A stretch of 64,000 nucleotides of DNA from Basidiobolus meristosporus CBS 931.73 (lineage: Eukaryota; Basidiobolomycota; Basidiobolomycetes; Basidiobolales; Basidiobolaceae). Positions 9,632-19,820 of this stretch are shown here, one piece after another (position 1 is the stretch's first letter; each line of letters starts with the position of its first letter). Below the pieces are notes generated by a model. It saw nothing but the letters and a program-made list of their open reading frames with translations, did no database searches and was not told where the DNA came from. The stretch is taken from assembly GCA_002104905.1 (NCBI GenBank), contig MCFE01000394.1, positions 1-64,000 on the forward strand. Direction: 5' to 3'. A program made the position numbers and the translations under genes.

Positions 9632-10064
9632 TCAGCAACCCCAGTCGCATCCACCGTACCCTCCATATCCCCCGTAGCGTCCATATCCCCACCGACCTCC
9701 ATAACCACCGTAGCGACCGTAACGTCCTCGTCCCCAGTATCTGCCCCTCCGCCGCCCATATCCGCCGCATCTCCCCCATAGCTCGGCCTCTTCAGGATTG
9801 CCCTCCTCTTCCTGGACTCCTTGGTCGGCATCTTGCTTATCCGAGAGGGTCTGATCGAACGTATTTCTTGACATCTGGCCGAGAATGCCATCAATATAGT
9901 GCCGAATATTCTGCGCATCCTCCTCCTTGTTGGACGAGAACCTCTTCACCACTTGGCCGCTTTGTGGATCCCTATCGGAGATTTGTGCTTGACACATCCA
10001 CAGGACTTCCAAAGGCACTGACGACCGTTAATAGAGCACAAGCTGCGGTAAGTTGTTTGTACAT
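9632..10064 (-). pseudogene. GY1 copy with 17-nt frameshift deletion, module 3
   Basis: The ATG at 10064 and the signal peptide match the intact genes. A 17-nt deletion near 9981 then leads to an early stop (STNLR*). Downstream the family frame is perfect through the acidic stretch and the full cationic tail ending C-D-W-G-C. A second ATG at 10018 would enter that frame (MPLEVLWMCQAQISDRDPQS...), giving 128 residues without a signal peptide, so a cytosolic product cannot be excluded. The deletion is identical to that in the relic at 825-1062, while the copies at 2777 and 6849 between them are intact. Confidence 0.8.
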
Positions 10065-10103
10065 TGTGAATGTTGAATACTCTAATAAAGCTCAGCACCA
10101 GCC

Positions 10104-10113
10104 TTTATATAAA
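10104..10113 (-). promoter_or_regulatory. TATA box of GY1 copy, module 3
   Basis: TTTATATAAA is the equivalent of the boxes at 3266 and 7338, about 40 nt upstream of the ATG at 10064. The promoter is retained although the coding frame is broken. Confidence 0.55.
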
Positions 10114-10469
10114 GATACAGCATTTGGACAAGACGGAGGTTTATAGATATCGCATCTAGGAAGCTTCAGTCAAATGATGTAGTCTATTTCGGAGGCAACC
10201 ACCGCAGCTGAAGTATAAATACTCGATTTCTGTTTGCCTTCTACCGCAATAAACAACAATGCTAGTCATGGTATAAAGATGCCTATACTGTGTTTCATGA
10301 AAGTGGTAGGTACTTGTCTCATAACCGGAAATGGGTAGAAAAGTAGCGAGAGCCTCCAAAGAGTGCCGCAAAAATCGGCCTTTATTTTGCATGATTTATA
10401 GTTGTGTTTGATGACAGTATTAATAGTAAGCTTAACAGCATGATGTAATGGATTAGCAGCTCAAACAAG

Positions 10470-10598
10470 AGAGCATCTTCTCTGGTTGGCTGGAACCTAC
10501 ACACCATTTCCCGGCTTTGGACAAGAGATGAACACACTTACCACATTGACTGTACCGGAATTTAAAAGCATAAGGACAATGGAAAAGTGCTTGCGCAT
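10470..10598 (-). pseudogene. GY2-type relic, module 3
   Basis: From an ATG at 10598 the minus strand shows a leader like that of the 7672-7849 relic and then a stretch matching its KPGNGV region. The Gly/Tyr tail is gone. It sits in the GY2 position of module 3. Confidence 0.5.
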
Positions 10599-11119
10599 GG
10601 TGAATACCAAAGGATAGATGGAGCCTCCTCTTGTGTATCTTTTACGTTATCAATCCCATACTGGTCCTCTTTTTCTTTGACCACCACTATCTGTCTTCCT
10701 TCATCAGAAGATGAATGAGTGAGCTACAAATGGGCAATACTAAGCATGCTGAAGTGTAGCAGAAACCACATCACTTTATTTAAGCCTAAATTGCACTCAC
10801 CATATTTGGCGTTACGATACTAATGGAAGTGAGGAGGCAACACATCCGTGCCACATATCATCCGTGCCACATATGCAGGCCAACACTAGTCATCCTGGTG
10901 CAATCGAACAATACAAGGATCATCACTTGAGTTCACTAGTTTCTCCTTAAAAATAAAGTGCTTAGCGCAAAGCGAATTTGGCGAATATTCCGCTTCAGCA
11001 TCATGGTAGCTCAGCCTGTTTTTCCTTACGAGCCGGGCTAATTCCATATAAAATCGCATGTAATGTTCACCTTATTCATCAGGCATACATACAAAAGCAC
11101 ACACACAGAAGCACACACA

Positions 11120-11207
11120 ATGCGATTCAGTACCGTTTTCTGCTCCTTGGTCATGGCACTACTTGCCTGCATGTCAACTTCAGCACAATCCTCTGGTGCA
11201 CTACTAA
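11120..11207 (+). pseudogene. Family B exon 1 without its exon 2, module 3
   Basis: A full-quality exon 1 (MRFSTVFCSLVMALLACMST...) ends at 11207 at a GTATGT donor, with the TATA box TATAAAA at 11047-11053. The usual branch point and exon 2 do not follow; homology to module 2 is lost soon after the donor. A distant acceptor near 11312 (CAATAG|GATTC) would give a short new C-terminus of about 20 residues, but this is speculative. I treat it as a 3'-truncated copy. Confidence 0.7.
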
Positions 11208-11554
11208 GTATGTAACCAGTATATAACTCCACAAGTCGCAGCTAAAGCGACCATTATGTTGTGGTAAGTTCACGAATTAGATCAGAATTTTGACTGTTGT
11301 TTCTTATCAATAGGATTCAAGTACAGCCCAACTATGATGTTGAATCAATTGTGGCTGAGTCGTCATACTATTTAATCGCTATATTGTGACACTTAAGTTG
11401 CATCTATCTATACACACTATGTGTACACACTATCTATACGTATTACAGATTAAGCTACCCGAGAATGCCTTATACCTCGCTGGGCACGCACCTTCATAAC
11501 ACTTTGTGAATTCTGAAAAACACAACGCTGTTCCTTCTGCAACAGGATGTTTAT

Positions 11555-11821
11555 TCATTCGCCCAAGCCAGCTTGGGATGTGCTAGCTTTAGGTTCAAAC
11601 ACAATGGCTGTCAAGGCTTCACAAGCAGGCGAAGTCTCCAGAGGCTCGTCTATATTCCTACGCATAGCTGGCTTCCCTTTAAACTTTGCTACTACTTCGC
11701 CATTCTCCATCGTTAGCTCCTGCAGCCCATGTGTTGCTGAGAATACCTCGCACACCACGCGAAGAACCAGCATGGCTCTTTCTCTATAGATACGGTCCTG
11801 GGCTTGCACCATGGTTTGCAT
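11555..11821 (-). CDS. Family C: small protein of unknown function (88 aa)
   Basis: This open frame of 88 codons starts MQTMVQAQDRIYRERAMLVL. The second Met lies in a good context (ACCATGG). It has no signal peptide. A helical N-terminal half is followed by KFKGKPAMRRNIDEPLE. The stop codon overlaps a poly(A) signal (TGAATAAA, 11557-11550), which supports the end of the gene. A TATAAA at 11849-11844 is close to the start. The duplicate at 14931-15338 keeps the first ~70 codons, indicating a real protein rather than chance. An upstream exon cannot be excluded. Function unknown. Confidence 0.5.
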   Translation of the reverse strand: MQTMVQAQDRIYRERAMLVLRVVCEVFSATHGLQELTMENGEVVAKFKGKPAMRRNIDEPLETSPACEALTAIVFEPKASTSQAGLGE

Positions 11822-12911
11822 AACAATGTCAAGCCATTGTCCCTTTATAGCGAAAACTTCACTCCAATATGATCAGATGATGGCTCGAACAATGGCCCTT
11901 TGTAAGTTCAATTAAAACTGGATTTCAACCATTGTTTCAACCATTGTTTAGTATTGATAATATGCCAACAACGATATGAGGCAATCCCGTTCAAGTTACA
12001 TGCCAAGCAATGATGATGCTGAATTTTATTTATATAGCTTGAGCCAATTGGGGCGTGGGAGCTGAGTCACCGTTCTGTTGGAGAGGGGCTTGCTGTTGTG
12101 AACAGAACGATGAGTTGACAGTAAATTGAGAATATTGAATGCTCGACATTAGCTAATATACATGGCTAATTGATATGCAGTCAAATGATGTAGTACATTT
12201 CAGAAACAACCACTGCACAAACACTCGCTCATGAAAACAAATCACAATGCAAGTCGAGCAAAGAGATTCCTATATTAAATCAAGTCGAGCAAAGAGATTT
12301 CTAACAACTACCATGGCCCTTCATCACACTATGCATGCATTCAATCCGGCCTAACATTTATGGTTGTAAAGAAAGCGCAACTATATCACTTGATCTATGC
12401 TCACCATAGCACTAGTAAAGTCTTATCCGCAATGAGCAGACAGCATCAGTAGATACCCATAGCTAGTCACTCTTTCTTAGCCTGCGAGCCAACTCAAATT
12501 AGTATGTAGTCGATGTATAGCTTGACTGGACGTAACTAGTGACTGTTGATTGCTCGAATAAAGCTTAGCACTGTTTTCGGCCAAGTTGAGGTTGATTGAA
12601 ATCCCATCCATGAAACTTCTCGGAATTGGTGGGTTTCAGTCGAATGATGTTGTGTATTTTGGAGGCAAACACCGCAGCTAGCATACAGCCACTTTTCCTT
12701 CTGTCTTCCACAGCAATAAGCGACTAAGCTAGCCATAGCAGAGAGATTCTTGTGTGAAAATGTCGATTATTGCTCACGTAAACAAATACAAGTGGGCAAG
12801 CAGCAAAAGTCTGCATAAACGACACTAATTTAGCATCTCTTTAAAGCTGTAGAGGATGACATTATTGCAAGTAAGCTTAACAGTACAATATAGTAGGTTA
12901 GTAATTCAAAA

Positions 12912-13180
12912 GCACCTAAAGTTGCATCCGCACCCTCCATATTTCCATCGACCACTATAGTACTCGTGACGTCGTCGCCACCAATATTTTCCCTGCCCTT
13001 TCCGCCACAAACGTCTTCATCCTTTGTTGGCTGGGTTCTATATATATCGTTCGGGCTTAGGGGAGGAGATGAAGGCGCTTGCCGCTTTGGTATCCGTTGG
13101 CTGCACCTGAATCCATACTAAAATATTCAGGCCATTAGGAACGCACGGACGATGGAAATATGTCTGTGTTTGATGAACAC
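12912..13180 (-). pseudogene. Diverged GY-family relic, copy in duplication 1
   Basis: On the minus strand one frame reads TKAASAFISSPKPERY, comparable to NVASASISDRDPQSG of GY1. After frameshifts and stops another reads HEYYSGRWKYGGCGCNFRCF, a short Gly/Tyr tail ending in a Cys-rich motif. The start codon is not preserved. The paired copy is at 16320-16600. Confidence 0.55.
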
Positions 13181-13827
13181 CAAAGAGATAAACGTGGCCT
13201 TTTGGTTTGGCTACGTAAAATAGCATAATAGAAAATAATGATGGAGCTTGATAAAACCTTTCATCCAAATACTGGCCATCTTCCTCTTCTACTACCATCA
13301 CCATTGGTAGGGTGCCCGTCTTTGCCTGGAGATGGCTCGAAATGCTACACGTGGTTGCTTGTGTGAATTTGAAAGCCTATTTGCAATAACCTCATATTAT
13401 CCTCCATTCTTATACCTCTATCAAGCCATGCATGCATTCAGTCAGGTTTAGCATTCGTAGCTGAAAAGGATGCACAACAACGTCACTTCATTTATGCCTG
13501 GAAGCTCTGATCGCACTCACCATCGCACCCCTATTCCACGTGATCAAAATCTTGTTATGGCGAATGTAATGGTCATGGTATTGGTAATGAGCAGGCTGCC
13601 ACAAATGCATGCCAACAGTAGTTACCCAACTACCAGAATGACCATAATGTAACTGAAACTACGTCACTTTATTTACACCTAGATTGCACTAACCATAGTG
13701 CCATAGCACCCATATTCCGTGTAACTCAAGTCTCATTACGATACTAATGCTGGTGAACAGGCAATGCACCTGAAGGCATTTCATCCTGGCGCCCCCTGTA
13801 TCGACAGAAGCATTGAAAAATACACGA

Positions 13828-14116
13828 TCATTGCTCAAATTCAATAGTTTCTCTGAAGAAATCAATGCCAATTTGGGTTGAATGTAATACTACGGTATAT
13901 AGTACAATATATTCCCATTCATCATCATTGCCCGAGAGAATCTGATCAAATGTATCCCTTGACATCTGGCTGAGAATACCATCAATATAGTGGTGATTAT
14001 TCTGCTCATCCTCTTCCTTGTTGGACGTTGGTGGGTCCCTGGCAGAGATGGACGTCACATCCAAAGCCCTTGGCAATCATTAGCAGAGCACAAGCTACGG
14101 GGAGTTGTCCACGCAT
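13828..14116 (-). pseudogene. GY1-family relic
   Basis: An ATG at 14116 begins a leader (MRGQLPVACALLMIAKGFG). After a frameshift comes DVTSISARDPPTSNKEEDEQ and then HHYIDGILSQMSRDTFDQIL, clearly the GY1 pro-region. The acidic linker and the Gly/Tyr tail are replaced by unrelated sequence. It is not functional. Confidence 0.75.
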
Positions 14117-14149
14117 TGTGAATATTTATTGCTCGCTTTTTTCTCTTAT

Positions 14150-14930
14150 ATAAGATAGCGGTTGATTGACATACTTCACGGAACATATATCCACACTGCA
14201 CCTAGCATTCAAACACCAAATAACTGTCTGCCTTCCTTTACAATGAACGTTCGATTACATTACGTTGGATATGGTAAGTTAGCAGCTCCAATCGCGCCCA
14301 AAATGTAGGGTAGGTGAAAGCACTTGTCTATTGAATTCTCAGTAGCGTATGGGAAAGCATAGATTATATGATATTGGTAGAGAAGTCTATCTATAGCCTA
14401 TCCGAAGATGCTAATTGTCAAAACAACAAACGTCTCTATCTGTGAGTTGGCAAGATTTATATGATTACTGCTCTGCGTAACTTGAATTTTATAAACCAAC
14501 TTCCAACAGCCATAGTAAAGCTTCACTATGATCAGACTTTGTATGTAAGATTGACGATTGTTTCTTATTAATAGGATTCAAGCACACACCAGCTAACAGT
14601 ACTAACTATGCACTGATGATATTGAATCAATTGTGGCTGAGTTGTCACTCTATTTAATCGCTATTTTGTGGCAAGTTGCACCGGTCATGTGGTGCATCTA
14701 TACACACTATCTTTACTCACTATGTATACACAATACACACTATCTATACGTATTACATATATAGCCTTTTAAGCTACTCGAGCGTGCCCAAGAAGTCAAC
14801 AGTAGAGAGTGTGTTGTTTAGCGCCGAGTGTTGACTGGCTCTAATGGTTGTCAAAGTTTATGGAGCATTGCTGAACAACCTGTATCCCATTATAAGGCTG
14901 GAAAGCGCTGCTTTTGTTTTCACGGGTTAA
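14150..14930. other. Non-coding spacer, partly shared with 11225-11480
   Basis: No gene is supported. Positions ~14500-14800 repeat ~11240-11480, including a GATTGTTTCTTATTAATAG block and simple runs of ACACTATCTATAC. Donor- and acceptor-like sites exist, but the exons they would join are very short. Confidence 0.45.
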
Positions 14931-15338
14931 TTACCCCAAATTGGCTCGATTCTTCTCTATCAATACTTCTATATAACAAAAACTCAAAAATCCCTCTGTG
15001 TGATATACTCTGAGTAATTCAAATTCTATAAAACCCAACGCTGTTCCTTCTGCAATAGGATGTTTATTCACTCGCCACACCCATCTTCTAAACTTTGGAT
15101 GTGCTAGTTTTAGTATATAGATGGCTATCAAGGCTTCACAAGCAGGTGAAGTCTTCAGAGGCTTGTCTATATTCCCACGCATAACTGGCTTTCCTTTAAA
15201 CTTCACCGTTATTTCGCCATTCTCCATCGTTGGCTCCTGCAGCTCATGTGTTGCTGAGAATACCTCGCACACCACGCGAAGAACCAGCATGGCTCTTTCT
15301 CTATAGATACGGTCCTGGGCTTGCACCATGGTTTGCAT
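14931..15338 (-). pseudogene. Family C, frameshifted duplicate
   Basis: The first ~71 codons match the 88-residue family C protein with a few substitutions. A net loss of 4 nt near 15115 shifts the frame, so it reads past the original TGA and through the AATAAA at 15065-15060. The remaining ~60 codons are therefore probably not translated as part of a natural protein. If it is expressed, transcription likely ends at the old poly(A) site before any in-frame stop. Confidence 0.55.
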
Positions 15339-16319
15339 AATAGTGGCAAGCCGTTGTTCCCTTATAGTCCAATATGATCAGATGACGGCTCGAACAATGG
15401 CCCTTTGTAAGTTCAATTAAAACTGGATTTCAACCATTGTTTCAACCATTGTTTAGTATTGATAATATGCCAACAACGATATGAGGCAATCCCGTTCAAG
15501 TTACATGCCAAGCAATGATGATGCTGAATTTTATTTATATAGCTTGAGCCAATTGGGGCGTGGGAGCTGAGTCACCGTTCTGTTGGAGAGGGGCTTGCTG
15601 TTGCGAACAGAACAGTGAGTTGACAGTAAATTGAGAATATTGAATGCTCGACATTAGCTAATATACATGGCTAATTGATATGCAGTCAAATGATGTAAAG
15701 AGATTTCTAACAACTACCATGGCCCTTCATCACACTATGCATGCATTCAATCCGGCCTAACATTTATGGTTGTAAAGAAAGCGCAACTATATCACTTGAT
15801 CTATGCTCACCATAGCACTAGTAAAGTCTTATTAGCAATGAGCAGACAGCATCAGTAGATACCCATAGCTAGTCACTCTTTCTTAGCCTGCGAGTCAACT
15901 CAAATTAGTATGTAGTCGATGTCTAGCTTGACTGGATGTAACTAGTGACTGTTGATTGCTTGAATAAAGCTTAGCACGGTTTTCGGCCAAGATGGAGGTT
16001 GATTGAAATCCCATCCATGAAACATCTCGGAATTGGTGGGTTTCAGTCGAATGATGTTGTGTATTTTGGAGGCAAACACCGCAGCTAGCATACAGCCACT
16101 TTTCCTTCTGTCTTCCACAGCAATAAGCAACTAAGCTAGCCATAGCAGAGGGATTCTTGTGTGAAAATGTTGAATATTGCTCACGTAAACAAATACAAGT
16201 GGGCAAGCAGCAAAAGTCTGCATAAACGACACTTATTTAGCATCTCTTTAAAGCTGTAGAGGATGACAATATTGCAAGTAAGCTTAACAGTACAATATAG
16301 TAGGTTAGTAATTCAAAAC

Positions 16320-16600
16320 GCACCTATAATTCCATACAAATCCTCCATATTTCCATTGACCACTATGGCACTCGTGACGTCGTTGCCACCAATATTTGCC
16401 CTGCCCTTTCTGGCACAAGCGTCTTCATCCTTGGTTGGCTGGGTCCTATGTACATCTCTCAGGCTTTGAGGAAGAGATGAAGGCACTTGCCTCGTTGGTA
16501 TCCGTTGGCTGCACCTGAGTCCATACTAAAATATTCAGGCCATTAGGAACGCACAGATGATGGGAATATGCTTGTGTTTGGTGAGCGCCAAAGAGATAAA
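16320..16600 (-). pseudogene. Diverged GY-family relic, copy in duplication 2
   Basis: This duplicate of the relic at 12912-13180 carries the frame fragment TNEASAFISSSKPERC and the remains of the Gly/Tyr tail. The start codon is lost. Confidence 0.5.
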
Positions 16601-17213
16601 CGTAGCCTCTTGCTTTTGCTATGCGAAATTGCATAAAAGAAATTGAAGATGGAGCTTGATAAAACCTTTCATCCGATTCACCACATACTGGCCATCTTCC
16701 TCTCCTACTACCATCACCATTGGTAGGGTGCCTGTCTTTGTCTGGAGATGGATCGAAATGCTACACGTGGTTGCTTGTGTGAATTTGAAAGCTTATTTGC
16801 AATAGCCTCATATTATCCTCCATTCTTATGCCTCAATCAAGCCATGCATCCATTCAATCAGGTTTCGCATTTGTAGCTGAAAAGGATGAGCAGGCTGCCA
16901 CCTATGCATGCCAACAGTAGTTACCCAGCTGCCTTTCACTCTGGTAACTCCTTCATTGACCGAAGAATAGATAAAAACGATGGCAATACAATCATTGCTC
17001 AAATACAAGGTTTCTATTGCAAGGAACAAATGGCAATTTTGACCCTTTTCAAGAGTACTACACTATGGGATATAAAATACGGCGGCAACACGATCATCAC
17101 TCCAATATAATGGAACCACCGGATTCTCTTCAAAGGCGCAAGTCGTGATCAAGCCTAAAGCCAAATTTACACTCACCGGAGTGTACAAGTTACTGTGGCA
17201 TATAGTATAAAAT

Positions 17214-17362
17214 ATTTCCCTCCATATCCCCGATGATCTCCGCAGCCTCTGTAATGCCTATAACGTTTGTATCTCCAGTATCTTCCCCTCTATTGCCTGT
17301 CTCTCCAATACCTAGGCCTTTCAATCGCAGATACGGTGAGTTGTTTATGCATATCATATAGT
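17214..17362 (-). pseudogene. GY-family relic with large internal deletion
   Basis: CCCTCCATATCCCC and CCAGTATCTTCCCCTC match the region that encodes the Gly/Tyr tail of GY1, read on the minus strand. They are followed directly by sequence resembling the signal peptide start (GGTGAGTTGTTTATGCAT against GGTAAGTTGTTTGTACAT). The pro-region is missing. Confidence 0.5.
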
Positions 17363-17462
17363 CAAATTTGTGGAGGAAAAATAGCGGGATGCTTTATAGT
17401 GGAATCAGTTACGGGATGTTCTTGTGGTCAAGGTAGCTGGTCTTTGAAAATAGCATGGTGTA

Positions 17463-17860
17463 GGGGAAAAAGGGGAAGGGGGAAACGCTTGCCTCCTGTG
17501 TGTGCAATGGTGGTGGTCAAGTCACCACTGCGCCCACAAAAGCCAAACAGTAGAAGAAAGGGAAAAGGGAAACGCTTGCCTCCTGTGTGTGCAATGGTGT
17601 TGGTCAAGTCACCACTGCGCCCACAAAAGCCAAACAATAGAAGAAAGGGAAAAGGGAAACGCTTGCCTCCTGTGTGTACAATGGTGTTTGGTCAAGGCAC
17701 CACTGCATCCAAAGAAGTCAAATAAAAAGAAAAACGGAGAAGGGAAAAGGGAAAAAGGGAAATGCTTGCCTCCTATGTTTACAACGGTGGTTGACCAAGT
17801 CACCACTGTGCCCAAAGAAGCCAAACATGTACATGATGAGGGGGAGGAAAGTAAAGGAAA
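17463..17860. repeat. 87-bp minisatellite, 3-4 units
   Basis: The motif AAACGCTTGCCTCCTGTGTG recurs at 17483, 17570 and 17657 (87-bp period) and, varied, at 17760 (103 bp on). Since 87 is a multiple of three, one plus-strand frame (17267-17725) shows a 29-residue repeat (KRLPPVCAMV.VKSPLRPQKP), but it has no start context, leader or homology. Weaker TTGACCAAGTCA units continue to about 18150. I call it a non-coding minisatellite. Confidence 0.75.
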
Positions 17861-17869
17861 AGAAAGGTT

Positions 17870-18680
17870 GAGCACCAGTGGATGCATTGAGGATTGATCA
17901 AGTTCTCGACACACACCAAAGGAACCTAACCGTATATGTAAAGAGAAAAGGGAAGTGGCCTAGTGCCTGCTATAAAGGTTAATCACGCCCTCATAACAAT
18001 ACAACCAAGCCAAACTTGTAAACAGACGGGATAATGTGAAGAAAAACATGTATATTAATGGTTGATCAAGTCATCAACATACATTTACATAATAAAAGAA
18101 ATCCAGATCCTCCGCGCACACTACTGGTTGACCAAGTCATTAGCGCACTAGAAAGGGTCAAGAAGTACATGCTATTCTTACCAACCAGGCTAACCAACCA
18201 GGAGCAAGGCCTTGATCCCAAACAGCTATTGAGGCAATCCGGTATATGCAAATTCCGGTAAATTTGCTAATGGCTGGCCAAGCCACTATACGGACAGCTC
18301 AAGTGCCAGGCAGGTGCAGAGAAGTGCGGGTAGATGTATCAGCGGTGTTGTGGGCAGGCATGTAGGGGATAGTGAAGGTGAGCGGGTGGGTGTGTGGCAT
18401 TTATATAGTGTAGTTACCAATAAATTTAATTAAACAATGTTTAGATGACTGCCAAGATGATTTAATGGAATCTATTGATGTTGGAGTCTTTTCCCTTATC
18501 CAAACTATGGATATTGAACACATTTATTTTACAATTACAAGTGTTGACAATAGTGGCACGGATCTAGATGAAATCACTCATCTGATGGGTTTGAGTGCGG
18601 TGTTATAATAAGCAAGCTGGATTATAGATTAGATTACGCTCTTTGCTTAAGCACAATTAAATCACTGGCTTCTCTTTCTG
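17870..18680. other. Transition from gene array to CpG-poor domain
   Basis: No gene is seen. CpG becomes rare from about 18400 onward. The left part holds degenerate minisatellite units. Confidence 0.5.
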
Positions 18681-18689
18681 GAGGTAAAC

Positions 18690-18755
18690 ATTCCTAAAAA
18701 TGGAAGAGTAGAGAATGTTGCAGCAGTAAGAATTTCTGTCCATAAACATTCTTAA
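18690..18755 (+). pseudogene. Family B exon 2 relic inside the CpG-poor zone
   Basis: AATGGAAGAGTAGAGAATGT, GCAGCAGTAAGAATTTCTGT and CATTCTTAATAAA align with the C-terminal end and poly(A) signal of the B gene (frame PKNGRVENVAAVRISV against AKNGKEVTVGAVRVSV). CpG sites of the family are gone. It lies just upstream of a GY relic, the same order as in the array. Confidence 0.6.
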
Positions 18756-18814
18756 TAAATGACTAATACATGCCATGAAGCTAGGCACAAACTTCTGCAT
18801 TACTTAGTAACTTT

Positions 18815-18945
18815 GTTGGAGATGAATGTGCTTACTTCATATGTGCTTGAGGTATGCATGTTGCTGACAGCTGTTAGCTGAGCTTAAGCTCTAAAAGTTG
18901 CTAGCACATTAATAATATTGGACACTCTACTAAAGCTCAGCAATA
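18815..18945 (-). pseudogene. GY1 relic (5' part) inside the CpG-poor zone
   Basis: TGGAGATGAATGTGCTTACT aligns with CGGAGATGGATGCGCTCGCT of GY1, with the CpG positions now TG or CA. It continues through the signal peptide region to CTACTAAAGCTCAGCA, matching the 5' untranslated part. With 18690-18755 it is a complete B-GY module edge that decayed by CpG loss. Confidence 0.62.
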
Positions 18946-18959
18946 TCTCATAGAAATTG

Positions 18960-19820
18960 CCAGTTGGAGCTTTTTGATAGTATATTGATGTAGAGCAGGT
19001 CTTTTGAGCTTGACAGTGAGGACATTCAGACCTTAGTCTTTTGCTTACTCTCTCTGCTAGAAATCAGTAGCTTCAAGTGTTGATAAATCCCATATAGATG
19101 CACCTTTATTGGTATCAACTTATTAGTTAACTAGCTTTACCAAGTTTACAGCTTATGCGTAGTTCTACTTGGAGCCTCTAATATTGAGCATTCCTAACTC
19201 TGTTTACTTGTATGGCATTTGACATTTGCTGTTGTGCTTGAGTATTCAAGAAAACTCAAAAGTCATCCTAATATTGCAAGGAGCAAGTCTCACTGGAATT
19301 CTTTTTTAGCCATTGGGTGCCCCAGCTCTAAAATCTAATCATACAATTATTTAGCTTGTTTTTTGTGTTGTGTCTACTGGCCACAAAGCAGACAATATAA
19401 TGGGACCTCAGTATATCTGCAAAATTAGCTGAAAATAATCTGATCAGATGGTGCATTGCACTTTATCTCTAGGTCTCATTCATGCCCCCCATTTACTTGT
19501 GCTTAAAATGCAATCTCTTGGTGCTAACAAGTTCACTTTACCTTGAGAGCTATTAGTAGGGTGTACAATGCCATTTGGCTGCTTCTTCAGGTGCTTGGCA
19601 AGAAATTAATCTTTTGAGTATTGCCTATAGGTCAAGTCAGCCCAACATCTTAAGAATACCAAGCCTGGCCTGTGTAGCAGATATATTTCTTCAATCATAG
19701 TAGTAAATCCCAGTTAAACTCTGTTTTGATATTAGTCAGAATCCACGCTGCAGATATCTTCTTGATACTCCAACAGTTCTAAGAACCTTTGCTATACTCA
19801 CTATTGTAAAGTAAGCTTTA
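18960..19820. other. CpG-poor region without recognised element
   Basis: No gene or recognisable element was found. Confidence 0.4.

Larger units (their letters stand above)
11225..13640. repeat. Segmental direct duplication, copy 1
   Basis: This segment is repeated at ~14500-16935. Long stretches are nearly identical, for example 11890-12110 and 15390-15610. It carries a family C gene, exon-less spacer and a GY-like relic. The duplication is not perfectly collinear because of small insertions and deletions. Confidence 0.8.
14500..16935. repeat. Segmental direct duplication, copy 2
   Basis: This is the partner of 11225-13640. It contains the frameshifted family C copy (14931-15338) and the GY relic (16320-16600). 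The right edge is near the shared AGCAGGCTGCCAC at ~13600 and ~16890. Confidence 0.8.

Noticed and set aside
9613-10146. 177-codon plus-strand frame opposite the GY1 copy
   Set aside because: It is the antisense shadow of the repetitive GY tail; the minus strand has signal peptide, promoter and poly(A) signal.
14230-14640. Possible two-exon mini-gene (donor near 14272, acceptor near 14573)
   Set aside because: Exons would be about 30 and 75 nt, the related segment at 11.25 kb does not keep the same donor phase, and no promoter is evident.
17267-17725. 152-codon plus-strand frame with 29-residue repeats
   Set aside because: It arises from the 87-bp minisatellite; a second frame (17502-17897) is equally open, which argues against coding selection.
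1000-18400. CRISPR array or bacterial operon reading of the short repeats
   Set aside because: Repeats are whole-gene and spacer duplications; introns, TATA boxes, AATAAA signals and LTR elements show eukaryotic DNA.
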